Shown piece by piece: positions 29,986-41,470 of a DNA stretch of 64,000 nt. Origin of the DNA: Melieria omissa (lineage: Eukaryota > Arthropoda > Insecta > Diptera > Ulidiidae); contig OZ020270.1 in the NCBI GenBank assembly GCA_963971225.1, forward strand, positions 30,503,123 through 30,567,122, in the 5' to 3' direction. The notes beneath the pieces were generated by a model that had not been told where the DNA came from, did no database searches, and was given only the letters and a program-made list of their open reading frames with translations. Position 1 is the stretch's first letter. Every line of letters starts with the position of its first letter. The position numbers and the translations under genes are program-made.

Positions 29986-30814
29986 TTTCTGTTTTGAATG
30001 CATATCGGTATGTACATCTGGCCTTTTGCTTCTGCTGCCGCTGCACCTCCACAGTCCTTGTGTCAGGTCACCACTAGTCGTCGTCATGTTGCATGTATGC
30101 CGACACCCTACATTCGATCGATGAGCACGAGTATGACTACGGGGCCAGCGGGTTTTGTTGTACGCGTGCATCTGCCTTCTTTTATCCCGTAGCTTCAGCT
30201 GGCGTGGGTTCCACTACAACAAATCCGCTCAGTAGCCATACCGCCTCACCTACAGCCATTTGGAGCTACACCAGCTAACTCCGCAACGACGACCTAGCAG
30301 CCTACAACCGGTCTTGTACACAGAAAAATCAGAAGTGAATATACACACACACCCATACACTAATATACAATTAATTTATGCACACGCTTTGACTCCTGAT
30401 ATCGGACGGACATGGTAGCAAGTACCATTGCTGCTGTTGTTTCGATTCCTCAGCATCGCCGAATTCAATGGGATGCTCTTGACCCGCCCTACCTTTGTTT
30501 CGCATGATGGAATTTCGAAACCCAATGGAAAAATCAACCCTCCTTAGCCCACTTCAGTGACAGACCAAACATTATTTAGCTTAAACAATCATACTAACAA
30601 ATTTGTATTTCATAATCTTAACCTAATACAAAATCAAAAAATTCTTAATTTAATTTTCAAACTATCTTACATATTTAGATTATAGTTAAGATTTTAATTA
30701 CAATTTTATTTATTAAATTTCGAGAAAAAAATATAGTAACCAACTTAGTAATGAAATTTAATCATATCAAAATATTTCACATTCAATGCAGCTATGTAAC
30801 TTAAATTATGATTA
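29986..30814 (-). repeat. LTR-like repeat N, first part (with palindrome inserted at 30815)
   Basis: Lies directly upstream, on the minus strand, of a tRNA-Lys primer site, and contains GGGATAAAAGAAGG as a promoter candidate. The segment from 30311 to 30594 recurs at 48681-48883 plus 53289-53360, and 30594-30814 plus 31788-31840 recurs inverted at 62169-62439. N therefore continues after the palindrome to ~31840. Outer limits are not resolved. Probably a long LTR of an Osvaldo-like gypsy element (inference). Confidence 0.6.
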
Positions 30815-31784
30815 CACAGTGCAACACTGACAAAAGGGACAAGGTCAAACCCATCTCATTCGATAGAGGACCTCAGTAGATGAAAAAGTGCCAAGGGATT
30901 TTTCTCGGAATGTTCGAGTTTTTTTTAAATGCAGTTCAAAGATGGCGGCTTAATGCCCCTTCCCGAAACTTTTAAAACATCATATCTCTTGGCTCAAATC
31001 TCGGAAAGGAATAATTTTTGCGTCAAATGAAAGCTAAAGATATGAAGTCGATGACACAATATCCTTTTGGGACAAATTTTATGAAAAAGGATATGAATTA
31101 CCTCAATTAAATTTTTATCCTTGAATATCCTGGAAACCGTGAGAGCTAAATTTATACAAATGACTTCTGGTGAAAAAGCATTCAAAGATCTACACGGATT
31201 TTAAATTTCATGTAAATCACTTTTACAGTTAAGACTCTACAACGATTAAAAAAATGTGCTTTGCTACATTCGATGTTTTTACTAAGAAGCTACGAGATAT
31301 TTTGTACAGAAAAACATGAATTCAGCAGTGTATTATTTTTGAAACGCTGTAGTGGCTTAACAGTCAAAGTGATTGAAATGAAATTGATATGCAGTATAGA
31401 TATTTGAATGCTTTTTTACCAGAAGTCACTTACATAAATTTATCTCGCTCGGTCTCCAGGATATTCAAGGATACAAATTTAATTGAGGTCCTTTATATCC
31501 TTTTTCAGAAAATTTAAAAAAAAAGGATATTGTGTCATCGACTTCATATCATTAGCTTTCCTTTGACGTAAAAATTATTCCTCTCTGACATTTGAGTCAA
31601 GAGATATGATGTTTTAAAAGTTTCGGGGAGGGGCATTAAGCCGCCATCTTTAAGCTTCATTTAAAAAAAACTCGAACATTCCGAGAAAAATCCCTTGGCA
31701 CTTTTTCATCTACTGATGTCCTCTATCGAATGAGACGGGTTTGACCTTGTCCCTCGAAATTTTTTTGGAATTTGTTGCACTGTG
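30815..31784. mobile_element. 970-bp near-perfect palindromic (foldback) element
   Basis: Ends CACAGTGCAAC at 30815 and inverted at 31784; the two ~400-bp arms match almost base for base after the first ~40 bp (shared stretch includes GATGAAAAAGTGCCAAGGGA and TTAATGCCCCT(T/C)CCCGAAAC). Flanked by TTA (30812-30814, 31785-31787). The uninterrupted site is present, inverted, at ~62220 (AAATTATGATTATTTATTT), confirming a 3-bp duplication. TTA duplication fits PIF/Harbinger-type transposition, but the CACAGTG terminus is atypical. Non-coding. Confidence 0.85.
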
Positions 31785-31787
31785 TTA

Positions 31788-32441
31788 TTTATTTAATTAG
31801 AATTTAAACAACAATTAAAAAAAAATTGACCAAAATATCATCATAAAAAAACCCCAAACCATACTTTCAAAATAAAAAAAACCTTTTTTCAAACTTTTTT
31901 TCCACAATTTTAATTAATTTTAATAAATTTCTCCCAATTTTTCTTCTTCAAAATTATCTTTTTTTCCGGTATTTTTTTTTAAATAAACTGCACACAACTG
32001 CATGTCAGCACTAAAACCTATATTAAAATAAGGTAAAGTTTTAAATGTTCACTCACGGTTCAGTCATCGATGAGTTTGCGGAAAGAAAAATGCATTAAGG
32101 TGTACGTGCGTTACCCTGATATAACCAAATTAATTTATTTTATATATATACATTTTTTTCCCTACTTTTACCGATTTTTTCTTTCTTTTAATTCGCTTTA
32201 AAAAAAACATTATTATCTTCTTCCCCCCTTTTTTTTCTCTTTTGCAAAATTTTTCGTTAACGTAATTTTACATAAGATAAATTCATGTTTTAGTTATGAT
32301 TTCGTATTACATAAAAAAACCATTTTAAAAATAAAATAGTAAGAAGAAATAACCTTTTCGTCAACATTTTCATTTTTTTTCTTATTTTTCAGTAGATAAA
32401 CCAAATTTAACCTAAGAATTTTAAAATAAAAATATATTATC
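31788..32441. other. Remainder of repeat N and AT-rich spacer
   Basis: 31788-31840 is the continuation of repeat N (inverted match at 62169-62220). The rest to 32441 is AT-rich with no recognisable gene. Confidence 0.5.
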
Positions 32442-32445
32442 TTAA

Positions 32446-33174
32446 GGGGGTCGTCTAGTGTGAAGGCCGTATTTTTATGCCTTTTTTGACAGTCATTATT
32501 AAAAAAACCGTTCAAGTAAAATAACTTTTGAATTTTATTTCTTCTTTGAGTACATATCGACAAAGTTTTATAATTATTTGAAGCCAATCTATTGATTAGT
32601 ATCGGAGTTACACCACTCAACAGGAAGACGTAAAAAAAAAAAGTTGCTCCACTGCTGCCATGATTCTGGGCGTTGTGATTATCTGAAATCAAAAAACCAA
32701 ACGCCATTTCATTCCTGAGACTTCAAACTGCAAATTGAGCTAAAAGAAAGTACGTATTCCAAAAAAAAGTATTTTTTTGCCTAAACATAAAAAAAATATG
32801 AGTTTTTCGACTATTTTTCACGTGCATATAATTGAAGAAAAAAAAAAGTAACGAAGCAATCTTAATTCTTTTAGCTTAATTTGTAGTTGGACATGTACTC
32901 AAGATGGTGTAAAAAGTTGAGCATTAATAGTTAAATAGTTTTTGAGATATCGTGGCAGCAGTTTTGAAAAAACGTGTTTTGAGAAAAACGCGTTTTTAAG
33001 TTGGAAGTTGGAGGTATGCGCTCCGCATACCTACTCCGGTTTACAAGTGCAACTTGATAACGGCTTCGAATTTACAAAAATCCATTTATACACGTCTTCT
33101 AAACATGTTTTAGAAGTGATTTATGAAAACAAAACAAAAACGATTTTTTTGACCCGTCACACTAGACGACCCCC
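32446..33174. mobile_element. TTAA MITE 1
   Basis: 729 bp, ends GGGGGTCGTCTAGTGTGA in inverted orientation, flanked by TTAA (32442-32445, 33175-33178). The right TTAA is shared with MITE 2. Contains GAGAAAAACGCGTT at 32981-32994. Non-coding; piggyBac-type target choice. Confidence 0.9.
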
Positions 33175-33178
33175 TTAA

Positions 33179-33891
33179 GGGGCCCGAACACTGTAAACTG
33201 CGATTTTTCATATGTTTTTTATTTTATTTATTAAAAAAAAACGGACGTTCCGATTTACATGAAACTTTACACATATGTTAATAAATGTTTAGATTATCGA
33301 AAACAATTTTTTTTTTTTTTTTGGCGGCCATGTTTGTATTCTGTAGCTGATCCAAAATGTCGTCTTTTTAAAATGACCCTTGTCGCGTTGACAGCAAATC
33401 AGCATAACGGAGCCTCCTAGAGCAAAAAACAAAAAAGATTCTTGAAATATACATTACTGGCTACTGTTTGACGTAGGGGATTTTAAAAATATTGATTAGA
33501 AAAAAATGGCGGCTGTTTGAAGAAAAAGTTTTTTTTTTCGCGTAAAATTTTGCACTAAATTATTTATAAAAAAAAAAGTTTGGCATATATCGAAAAACGG
33601 CTACGTCGAGCAGAAGCGACACTATTCCCGAATAGAATGCAATTTGAATCAGGTCGATCGGATAAAAACTTTTTCAGTTATGCTGTCAACGCGGTCAAAA
33701 AACATGGTTTCGAGATAGTCGCGTTTTAAGTTTTGAAAGGGGCAAATCGAATTAAAAAAGGTAGTAAAAAAGGTAATCTAAACATTTATTAACATATGTG
33801 TAAAGTTTCATGTAAATCGGAACGTCCGTTTTTTTTTAATAAATAAAATAAAAAACATACGAAAAATCGCAGTTTACAGTGTTCGGGCCCC
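33179..33891. mobile_element. TTAA MITE 2, adjacent to MITE 1
   Basis: 713 bp with nearly perfect ~118-bp inverted ends beginning GGGGCCCGAACACTGTAAAC, flanked by TTAA (33175-33178, 33892-33895). A GAGATAGTCGCGTT variant of the shared internal motif is at 33712-33725. Non-coding. Confidence 0.92.
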
Positions 33892-33895
33892 TTAA

Positions 33896-35308
33896 GCAAT
33901 GATTTTTCCCCATTTTGTGTACAGGTTAGGAAGTAAAATCTTAATTAAAAAAAAATATGACGCACATATTTTTATACAAAATCTTTATTAGATTTTATTA
34001 GAAAAAAAATGTCAGCCACTCAACACTTCGGGAACATCAAGATTAGCGCAGCTTCTTCGGACTCCAACGATGACTAAATCGGTTCGGCATTGTCGTCAGC
34101 ATTCCCGGGCAGCAGCAATAATAGTTTTTAGTACTTAATTTTCGTCGACATTTCAGTTATAGTTTTTTTTCTTTGGAATCGTTTAAGTAGTAACTGGGCG
34201 TAGTTTTAATAATTAGCACAATTTTGGTATTAGTTTTTGACGTTTTTACATTTTTGCACTCTTGCCGAATTAAAAATTTCTCTGTTTGGCGATTCGAATT
34301 TATACTTCGCAATAGTTTAAGCACAATAACCACATTCGATTCGATAAAGTTTGTCTTGCGAGTTTTGAAAACGAATACAAAGTTTCACGCGATCGACACT
34401 GAATATATGCTGGCTCACAATTATGCCATTGTTTTGACCACTTTGCCCACGCACTTCACCACTTTTATTTTCGGCTTTCTGTTTATGCCACTAGTGGACC
34501 GCGCGCAATTTCAAAGGCCAATTTCGAAGGCCACAGACGAACCGCCACAGGTCAATTTATTGACCACCTCTACGCACCAAACTCCAGATCGACTTCACGA
34601 TCTGCCTATAATCATCGACTCCTCAGTAAGTACTCATCAACGACTCATCGATCTGCCACTACTCATCCAGATCTTACGGCGGCGGCCACTTATAAAGGCA
34701 AATTCAGCCGCAACAGCGCATAATCGCCTGATCGCCCAACTTCCAGCAGATCACCCCACTTCTTTGCAGAAACGCGACAAAATTTGGTGCAATGGGGTGA
34801 TCTTTACGTGGTTGGTGGAATGCAGCAGCCAGAACGGCAAATACTTCACCAGCTGCACGACACAACAACACCATGCCTGGAATGCCAAGTGCCAGCAGCC
34901 GAAATGCATCCTACCAACACTTTGCGCAAGGTCATAAAGTGCAGTGCAGCCGAAGTGCACTACCACCACCACACCCCACTATCTGCGATTTAAGAGCGCC
35001 GCGCTAGCGCAGTACGAACGTACAGCGAAAGAGAAGGTGCAAGTGCAGCGCGAAAATTCTGCGCTCACCTTCGCTAGCGTGGGTGGCTCAGCATAACAAC
35101 AACCATGTTGGCTACCGAGTGTGTATACGAACACCCGCTAGCGCTCACGCGTTCACTGCTGCACAAGTCTAGCTTGATTAGCGCTAGTGATTAGTGCAGT
35201 GCGTCGCATTAATACGCGGCCCTGTTTTACGTATCTATGCCTTCATATGCAGCCCAGTACAACACAAAAATTGCGGCACAGCTGCAAGTTTTGGAAAAGG
35301 GATGCGAA
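33896..35308 (-). other. Probable 3' UTR/LTR side of gypsy element G; limits unclear
   Basis: Follows the integrase stop of element G (minus strand). A plausible LTR start on the minus strand is TGTTGTTATGCTGAGCCACC at ~35102, but no second copy or matching end was found. A 237-codon plus-strand frame (34224-34937) has low-complexity composition and no recognisable motif, and I do not count it as a gene. Confidence 0.35.
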
Positions 35309-36344
35309 TTAAACTTTCCTTTCATGTATGTCTTTCCTATGGTAAATCTCTCCCTTCCCTGTTTCTTCATCTTCCAACTCGTACATATTGTTACCCTTTT
35401 TGCCTATAACTTTTGCCTTTAGGAATTTGGGTGCAAACTTAGCATAAAATCGTTTGCTTGCATCGCTAAGAACAAAATTACGCCTAAATACTGTGTCGCC
35501 TGTCTCGAGCTGTTTCATCAAACTAACATTCAAATTGTAACGATTTGCAGAAGTCTCGTACGCTTTAGCAATATTTGCGCTTAAAGTTTCGCGTATTAGC
35601 TTGATTTTGTCCTGCCTCTCTATCACCGTATCTTCAAATGATTGCAACTTTCGCAACAACTCATAGTCGCGTCCGTGCGACAACATTTGGTCCGTCAACG
35701 CAAAATATGGCGAGCAGCCGATAGTTTGGTGATAAGCGCTGCGCAATGCTTCTGCTATATTAGCCAAATTGCGGTCCCAAGTCGTTTGGTCTTTGCCAAT
35801 ATATGACCGGATGCCTACCAGAATGGATCTATTAACACGCTCGCTTGCGTTCGCTTGTGGACTATACAGCGCAGTGTACATGTGTCGTACGCCTCGCTCT
35901 TTTAAGAATTCGTTGAAATGTGTAGACTTGAATTGTTTCCCATTGTCGGTTAAAATTATTTCGGTCGTCCCGAATATACTGAAAACATATTCGCGCAGAT
36001 AATCGCAAATAACGTTGGAGTTGGCTTTCCTATTTGCTTTCAACAGCGGAAATTTCGTCAAATGATCAAGCACAATTAGTATAGCCACATTCCCTTGTTT
36101 CGAACGCGGATAAGGGCCTAACAAATCAATATATAATTTTTGAAAAGGACGTTGCGTACTGTACTGGCCAGGCATTGGCGGACGTAGAATTCGGTTTGGA
36201 GCTTTGCTCTGCCCACAAACTGTACATTTGCCAATAAAGTCCTTGACGTCAGCAATCATATTTGGCCAAAACAAATTTTTCCGCAAGTGCTCTAGAGTTT
36301 TGCCTATACCACCGTGACATTTATTTGGAGGGCAATGAGCACTA
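35309..36344 (-). pseudogene. Gypsy element G integrase
   Basis: Minus-strand frame starting inside pol at CHGGIGKTLEHLRKNLFWPNM (H2C2 zinc domain; CTVCGQSK completes it). The DDE core follows: YIDLLGPYPRSKQGNVAILIVLDHLTKFP (first Asp), EIILTDNGKQFKS (second Asp) and YSPQANASERVNRSI (Glu). The C-terminal part has LETGDTVFRRNF and a basic GKGEIYHRKDIHERKV end. The frame is intact from the solo-LTR insertion point to its stop at 35309. All three catalytic residues are present. Integrase inserts the cDNA; here pol is broken elsewhere, so the copy is dead. Confidence 0.88.
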
Positions 36345-36348
36345 CTAA

Positions 36349-36572
36349 TGTCAGTCGACCGTAACCGGAAATAACAACGACTGATCTGTTTTAAGAGTTT
36401 AATGATGTTCCTTTATTTCAAATTCCTCTTCTTGTCACCCGCGCATCAACCGCACTCCATGCACACCAAAACGGAACTCCCTTGAACCCTAATTTAACTA
36501 TGGCTACCGCAGCCAACGTCACGGGCGCGCAGGGCTGCATGTCGGTGGTGCTACGCCAGGGTTCCCGCTACA
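36349..36572 (-). repeat. Solo LTR inside element G pol
   Basis: 224 bp with TG...CA ends (plus strand TGTCAGTCGACC ... CCCGCTACA), flanked by CTAA at 36345-36348 and 36573-36576. An AATAAA signal is present on the minus strand. Removing it with one CTAA rejoins the RNase H-integrase linker of element G in frame (AEAISSAHCPPNKCHGGIGKT). Its family is not otherwise seen in the window. Confidence 0.88.
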
Positions 36573-36576
36573 CTAA

Positions 36577-37321
36577 TTGCTTCTGCAATTAATTCTTTTG
36601 GTAGCCACAGCTTCCAATTTGTCATTTCCCGTTCAGGGTTACCATCTGCGAATTCGTTGCGTTTGTAAACGTGTTTGCCAACAATACGCAAATCCGGCAA
36701 TCGTGCTTCGTTTTCAGAAATTCGCTTCTTTAAAGCAAAGTAATCAGCGGACGCTGGAGATTCCAAGTCAACAATGGGTAGAGCTTCAATTTCGCATACG
36801 TTATTTTCAAATTCTTGCCGCGACAAGCAATCAGGCACAACATTTTGGGAGCCACGTCGGTGCTCAATTTTAAATTTAAAACCCTGAAGCTTCAAAGACC
36901 AGCGTGCGAGCCTACCAGACAAATCCGGCTGTCGCATGAGCCACTGCAAACTTGCATGGTCCGTCACAATAGTGAATTCCTGGCCTTCAACATACGCTCG
37001 GAATTTCTTCAAGCTCAACAGTGCTGCAAGACATTCTAGCTCTGTAACGCTATAGTTACTCTGCGCTTTGTTCAGTTTGCGCGAGAAATACGCAATCGGT
37101 ACTTCGACTCCTTCAGTATTTTTCTGAGCTAAAACTGCTCCTAACCCTAGCGTACTAGCGTCGCATTGTATTATGAATGACTTGTTGTAGTCCGGATTGG
37201 CTAACACTGGCGCGGATGTTAGCTTTTCTTTTAAAACGTCAAACGCGGCCTGAGCTTATGTTGACCAATCGAATCCTTTACCATTCTTTAAAAGATTTGT
37301 AAGTGGAGTTGTTATGGCTGC
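36577..37321 (-). pseudogene. Gypsy element G reverse transcriptase end and RNase H
   Basis: Begins after the P-like insertion with YYAAITTPLTNLLKNGKGFDWST and an in-frame TAA, then AFDVLKEKLTSAPVLANPDYNKSF. RNase H residues are intact: IIQCDASTLGLGAVLAQ (Asp), VTELECLAALL (Glu), FTIVTDHASLQWL (Asp) and NVVPDCLSRQEF (Asp). RNase H removes RNA during cDNA synthesis. The nonsense codon and insertions make it non-functional. Confidence 0.87.
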
Positions 37322-37804
37322 GTAATAGCACAGAATAAACAGTATACAGAAGGCGCATCTGAAATAATTTTGCGATTTCATTTTAGACGCGGGCGGGAAG
37401 CAGCAAAAATGAGGAAAATGTATATTGAACCGAGAGAGTAAGCGCAAGCGAGCGGAGAGCTGCTTTGCGATGCTCTCTTGCATTCCCGCATTCATTCGAT
37501 TGATTGTTGCTTTATTCTCATTTCGACAACAACACGCAATGTTGTTGTTTTCCGCAGCAAGCCAGCTTGGCTTTACTCGGGCACATTGAAATGGTGCTTG
37601 TTTTGGCAAAGCGATCGCTCAGTCACTTTTTCTTTTATGCAAATTTTGCCTGTCCGCTTCTTGTTCTTGTTTGTAAGAAAGCAAGCGCAGAGCGAGCAGG
37701 TACCGGCAAATTTGTTTCTTGTCATAATCGAATCTTCGAGCTGAATGGTCGTTTTTCTTTTCATGCTGCGCTTAGATTAATTGATATTAAATTTTGCAAA
37801 TATT

Positions 37805-37950
37805 TAGACGTGGTTGATCCAAAATAAAAATTTTTACAAATATTTTTACGAGGCTAGTTCCAAGTAAAATTATTTGTATAAATTTTGACGTGGTTGATTC
37901 CAATTTTGAATTTTTTGCAATTGTTTTGACGTGGTTGATCCAAATTAGTT
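37805..37950 (+). promoter_or_regulatory. Iterated GACGTGGTTGATCC motifs in the P-like leader
   Basis: GACGTGGTTGATYC occurs at ~37808, 37888 and 37930, with a weaker ACGAGGCTAGTTCC between them, 75-220 bp before the transposase ATG. Possible transposase-binding or promoter elements (inference). Confidence 0.5.
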
Positions 37951-38022
37951 AGTTGATCCTTTCCTTGGTTATTATATTACTTTTGATTTGGCATATTCAT
38001 TGACTTTACTAGTATACGAAAA

Positions 38023-40531
38023 ATGGATCCTGCTCCGTGTAAAAATGTATTACCCCGGGTGGGTAAAAATTTAATAAAGTCAGGGCTTCAATGCTGCATA
38101 ACATGTTGCCGAAAATCTAGACGGGATGATGAACAACTTAAGATGTTTAAATTTCCGCCCTATGACTCAGCTATGGGCCAAATTTGGCGAGAAAAATGTA
38201 GCATTAAAACTAAAGAATACAGCAAACCATTATTTATATGCGTTAATCACTTCTCAAGTTCTGACATTGGGAAAAAATATTTAAAATCTGGAGCAGTTCC
38301 TGTATTTAATTTGGAAAATGTTGAAGAAACTTATGAGTTTTCAGAGCCCGATTGTTCAACTAGAAAGAGACGAAAAAGTGAGTCCGTAGATGGGCATTGC
38401 AATAATTGCTCATCATATGCTAAATCCGTAAATTTTTACAGGAAGAAATATTACAACATTTTGGCAAAATACAGAAACATAAAAAACCAGAAGAAATTAC
38501 CAAAAAAGTCAGAAGTACTCCAACGTATCGACTCTTATAATAACGTGAGCAAAGAATCAAAAGTATTTTGTATGCTTCTTTTAAGTTCCCGTCCTAAAGA
38601 ATATACGGAAGATATAAAAGATTTGGCTCAAAATATTTATTATGTCTCGCAATCGACGTATCAATTTTTAAGAAATAAACTAAATCTAAATTTGCCACAT
38701 ATCTCGACTGTTAATCGATGGGCCCCTGTAAAGTTCCTGCAGCCAGGTTTTAAGAACTCTGCTTTTGAGGTCATAAGAAAACGGTGCTTGGACTTGACCC
38801 AGAGCGAAAAGAACAACATGATTCTATTAATGGATGAAATGGTAATTAGAAAGGAATTACGATATAATCCTAAATTAGATTTGGTGGATGGGTATGAAGA
38901 AAATGGGGTTGAAAGGACAAGCCAAATAGTAAAACAATTATGTGTTTTTATGGTCAAATCAATGTTTTCAAACTGGTCATTGGTACTAAATTACTTTGTT
39001 TCCAAAAACGGACTCTCTGCCACTATTTTAAAAAATATAATTCTGGAAAATTTAAAAATTCTCAATAGTTTTGGCATCACAGTAAACGTTATAACTTGTG
39101 ACCAAGGGTCTTCAAATAGGAAGTGCTTTTCGGATATGGGTGTAACTTTGGAAAGGCCTTTTTTGATGTATAATGATGGAAAAGTGTTCTGCATATATGA
39201 TTTCCCGCACCTTGTTAAATCACTGAGAAATGGCTGGCTCAAATGCGACTTAGCTACACCAAATGGAATTGCTAGTTTTAGGGTTGTTCAAGAACTTTTC
39301 GAAATGGAACTTAAGTCAACAACAAAAATGTGTCCTAAACTAACCAGCCAACACATTTTTCCAAATTCTTTCGAGAAAATGAAAGTAAAACTGGCAACCC
39401 AAATTTTCAGCAGGACTGTTCAAGCTGCTATTAGGACAACTGCTGAAACTGTAGGTTTCAAAAGTTGCTCTAAAGAATTGGCTTTATCTACGGCCAGCTT
39501 TATAGAAAATATTGACAAAATATTTGATTGCCTAAACAGTGGATCGTTATATTCCAAAAATTTCTACAGATCTGCAATTCAACTTAACAGTTTATCACAT
39601 GAGTATATAAAGTTCTTCCTTAAATACCTGGATGATATCTCATTTGTTGACAAAAAGAAAAAAGTATTTTTTTTTTTATGGGATGAAACTTACTCTAAAA
39701 GCTGTTTTGCTATTAGTAGACGAGCTGTTTGAGAAAAAATCCGACATTTTTTTTTTGATGACAAGGACGTTAAACCAAGACAAACTTGAAAATATGTTTT
39801 CTATACTAAGACAAAAAGGTGGTAATAATATAAATCCATCAGTGGCTGATATTAATAATATATTAGCACGCTTAATGGCCGCAAAAATTGTGCAATTAAG
39901 TTCCCACAGCAATTGTGAAGAACTAAATGATACTACGTTTGAAACGCTTTCTAATATCGTATTAAATCCCGACTCAGCTCCTGAAACTAGTCAAACCGAT
40001 GATTTTGAAGTGGATAATAATACAGCCATCCTTGCCGATTTCACATTAAATGTTAGTTTTGAGAACTGTTCCGAATTTACCATAGATTTAGCGTCTTTAA
40101 GATATTTTTTGGGTTATGTTGTCTACAAAATACTTACCAAAATAAACTGTGAAACATGTGCAGCGGAATTGAGAAAAGAAGATGAGGTACTAACAGTTCC
40201 TAGTGAACTTTTCATATTTCACAAAAACTTTAACTCTCTTAAAGATTTCGGCAACCTTATTAGTCCATCGCAAATTCTATTAGAGATAAGCAAAGTACAC
40301 ATTTCAATTTTCCGCAGCATTTTTGAAAAACAGCCACAAATTGTAGGCATAAAAAATGTAATAAAAGTTAAATGCCAAAATGCTACACCACAATGGTTTT
40401 CCACGTGTCCTGATCATAAAAACACAATTTTGGACTTTATGATCTTAGTTCTTCTCAGGAAGCATTGTGCATGTGCCTCCGAAAAGAAAAATTTAACTAA
40501 ACCCCGAAAACTCAAAATCCTAAAAACGTAA
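38023..40531 (+). pseudogene. P-element-like transposase with THAP finger, one frameshift
   Basis: Starts at ATG 38023. The THAP zinc finger spans ~24-85: CITC, then WREKCS, KPLFICVNHFSSSD, with the C2CH ligands. A coiled segment (NFYRKKYYNILAKYRNIK) follows. The RNase H-like catalytic region carries LLMDEMVIRKEL and TCDQGSSNRKCF (acidic residues), FPHLVKSLRNGW, and, after the frameshift, RTLNQDKLENMFSILRQKGGNNINPS, the P-element C-terminal signature with its Glu. A +1 frame change falls in an 11-T run (39667-39677), so one indel or a sequencing slip may be the only lesion. Total ~830 residues, as in P transposases. It recognises its own terminal repeats and moves by cut-and-paste using GTP (family knowledge). 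Confidence 0.9.
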
Positions 40532-41005
40532 TAAACTCTGGTTATTTTGACCAAACTTATTCCTTGACTTATTCCCACAATTGGGGGTTTTTTTATCGTA
40601 GTATTGTGAATTGCTGAACTCGTTACAGAAATCAGCCAAAGCAAAAATATATTCTAACTTCAGTTGTTAGCCAGCGGCAACAACAACCACAGGCTGTCGA
40701 CTTTCATTTCCTCCATCACAATGCATGCGGCACATCGCTTTGTTGGCCAACAACAACAACCACATACATATATGGTGCGTTACTGTTTGGTACACATGCG
40801 ATTAATACTTTTATCTGTTTGCTCTCCGAACATTTCATTTTGCGCTCTCACAGCTTCTCTTTTTACGCTCTCGCGCTCTGTGCGTTCTCATCCCCTTTAC
40901 TGCTTCCCCCCGCATCCACAAACGGGTCGTACCGCTGGAACCCGCGAAGACAATTTTCTTTACACCAGATGCGCATTCTGTATATTGTTTGTTCTGTGGT
41001 AATAG

Positions 41006-41470
41006 TCAATGAAACGACGATACCAGCCAATCATACCTAAAAATCAGCGCAAACTTTTCACTGTAGTTGGTGGCGGATAATCGTGTATGGCTGACACTTT
41101 CTCCGGGTCAGTACGAAGTGTACCATCACCTACAATGTAGCCCAAATATTTTGCTTCCTTTATGCAGAACTTGCTTTTGTCAACATTAATCGTCAAGCCT
41201 GCTTTTCTTAAGTGATGCGCTACATCAGCGAGGACAGACAGATAATCAACGAAAGTTTCAGACACAATTAGAAGGTCATCTAAATACACGAAAACTTGGT
41301 CTTTCAGTTGAGGAAGAATTACTCGATCCATCAAACGACACAATGCTTGTGGCGCATTGCACAAGCCAAAAGGCATAACGCAATAGCGATATAAAGGACG
41401 ATTAGGCACCGTAAAACAAGTGTAATCGCGGGACGATTCAGCTAAAGGAATTTGTCATCTCTGTCATTTG
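41006..41470 (-). pseudogene. Gypsy element G reverse transcriptase, N-terminal half deleted
   Basis: Minus-strand pieces: SSRDYTCFTVPNRPLYRYCVMPFGLCNAPQALCRLMDRV, VFVYLDDLLIVSE (catalytic YLDD), LTINVDKSKFCIKEAKYLGYIVG and TVKSLR, then a TGA, FLGMIGWYRRFID up to the P-like insertion. On the other side the protease-RT linker ends PIKQR and runs into stops, so the fingers and the first catalytic Asp are deleted. Confidence 0.85.

Larger units (their letters stand above)
37329..40998 (+). mobile_element. P-like (THAP) DNA transposon, nearly complete
   Basis: 3670 bp with ~31-bp inverted ends CACAGAAYAAACARTATACA..., inserted in the reverse transcriptase of gypsy element G. The 7-bp direct repeat GTAATAG flanks it (37322-37328, 40999-41005); P elements make 8-bp duplications, so one base is changed or belongs to the end. 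The original codons TTC ATT GAC TAT TAC GCA GCC are recovered on removal. The leader of ~690 bp has iterated GACGTGGTTGATCC motifs. The transposase gene is complete except for one frameshift. Confidence 0.92.

Noticed and set aside
30815..31784. V(D)J-type signal because of CACAGTG
   Set aside because: No spacer-nonamer structure; the TTA duplication and long arms indicate a foldback transposon.
34224..34937. 237-codon plus-strand ORF
   Set aside because: No motif of any family, low-complexity composition, and it lies antisense in the probable 3' UTR/LTR region of element G.
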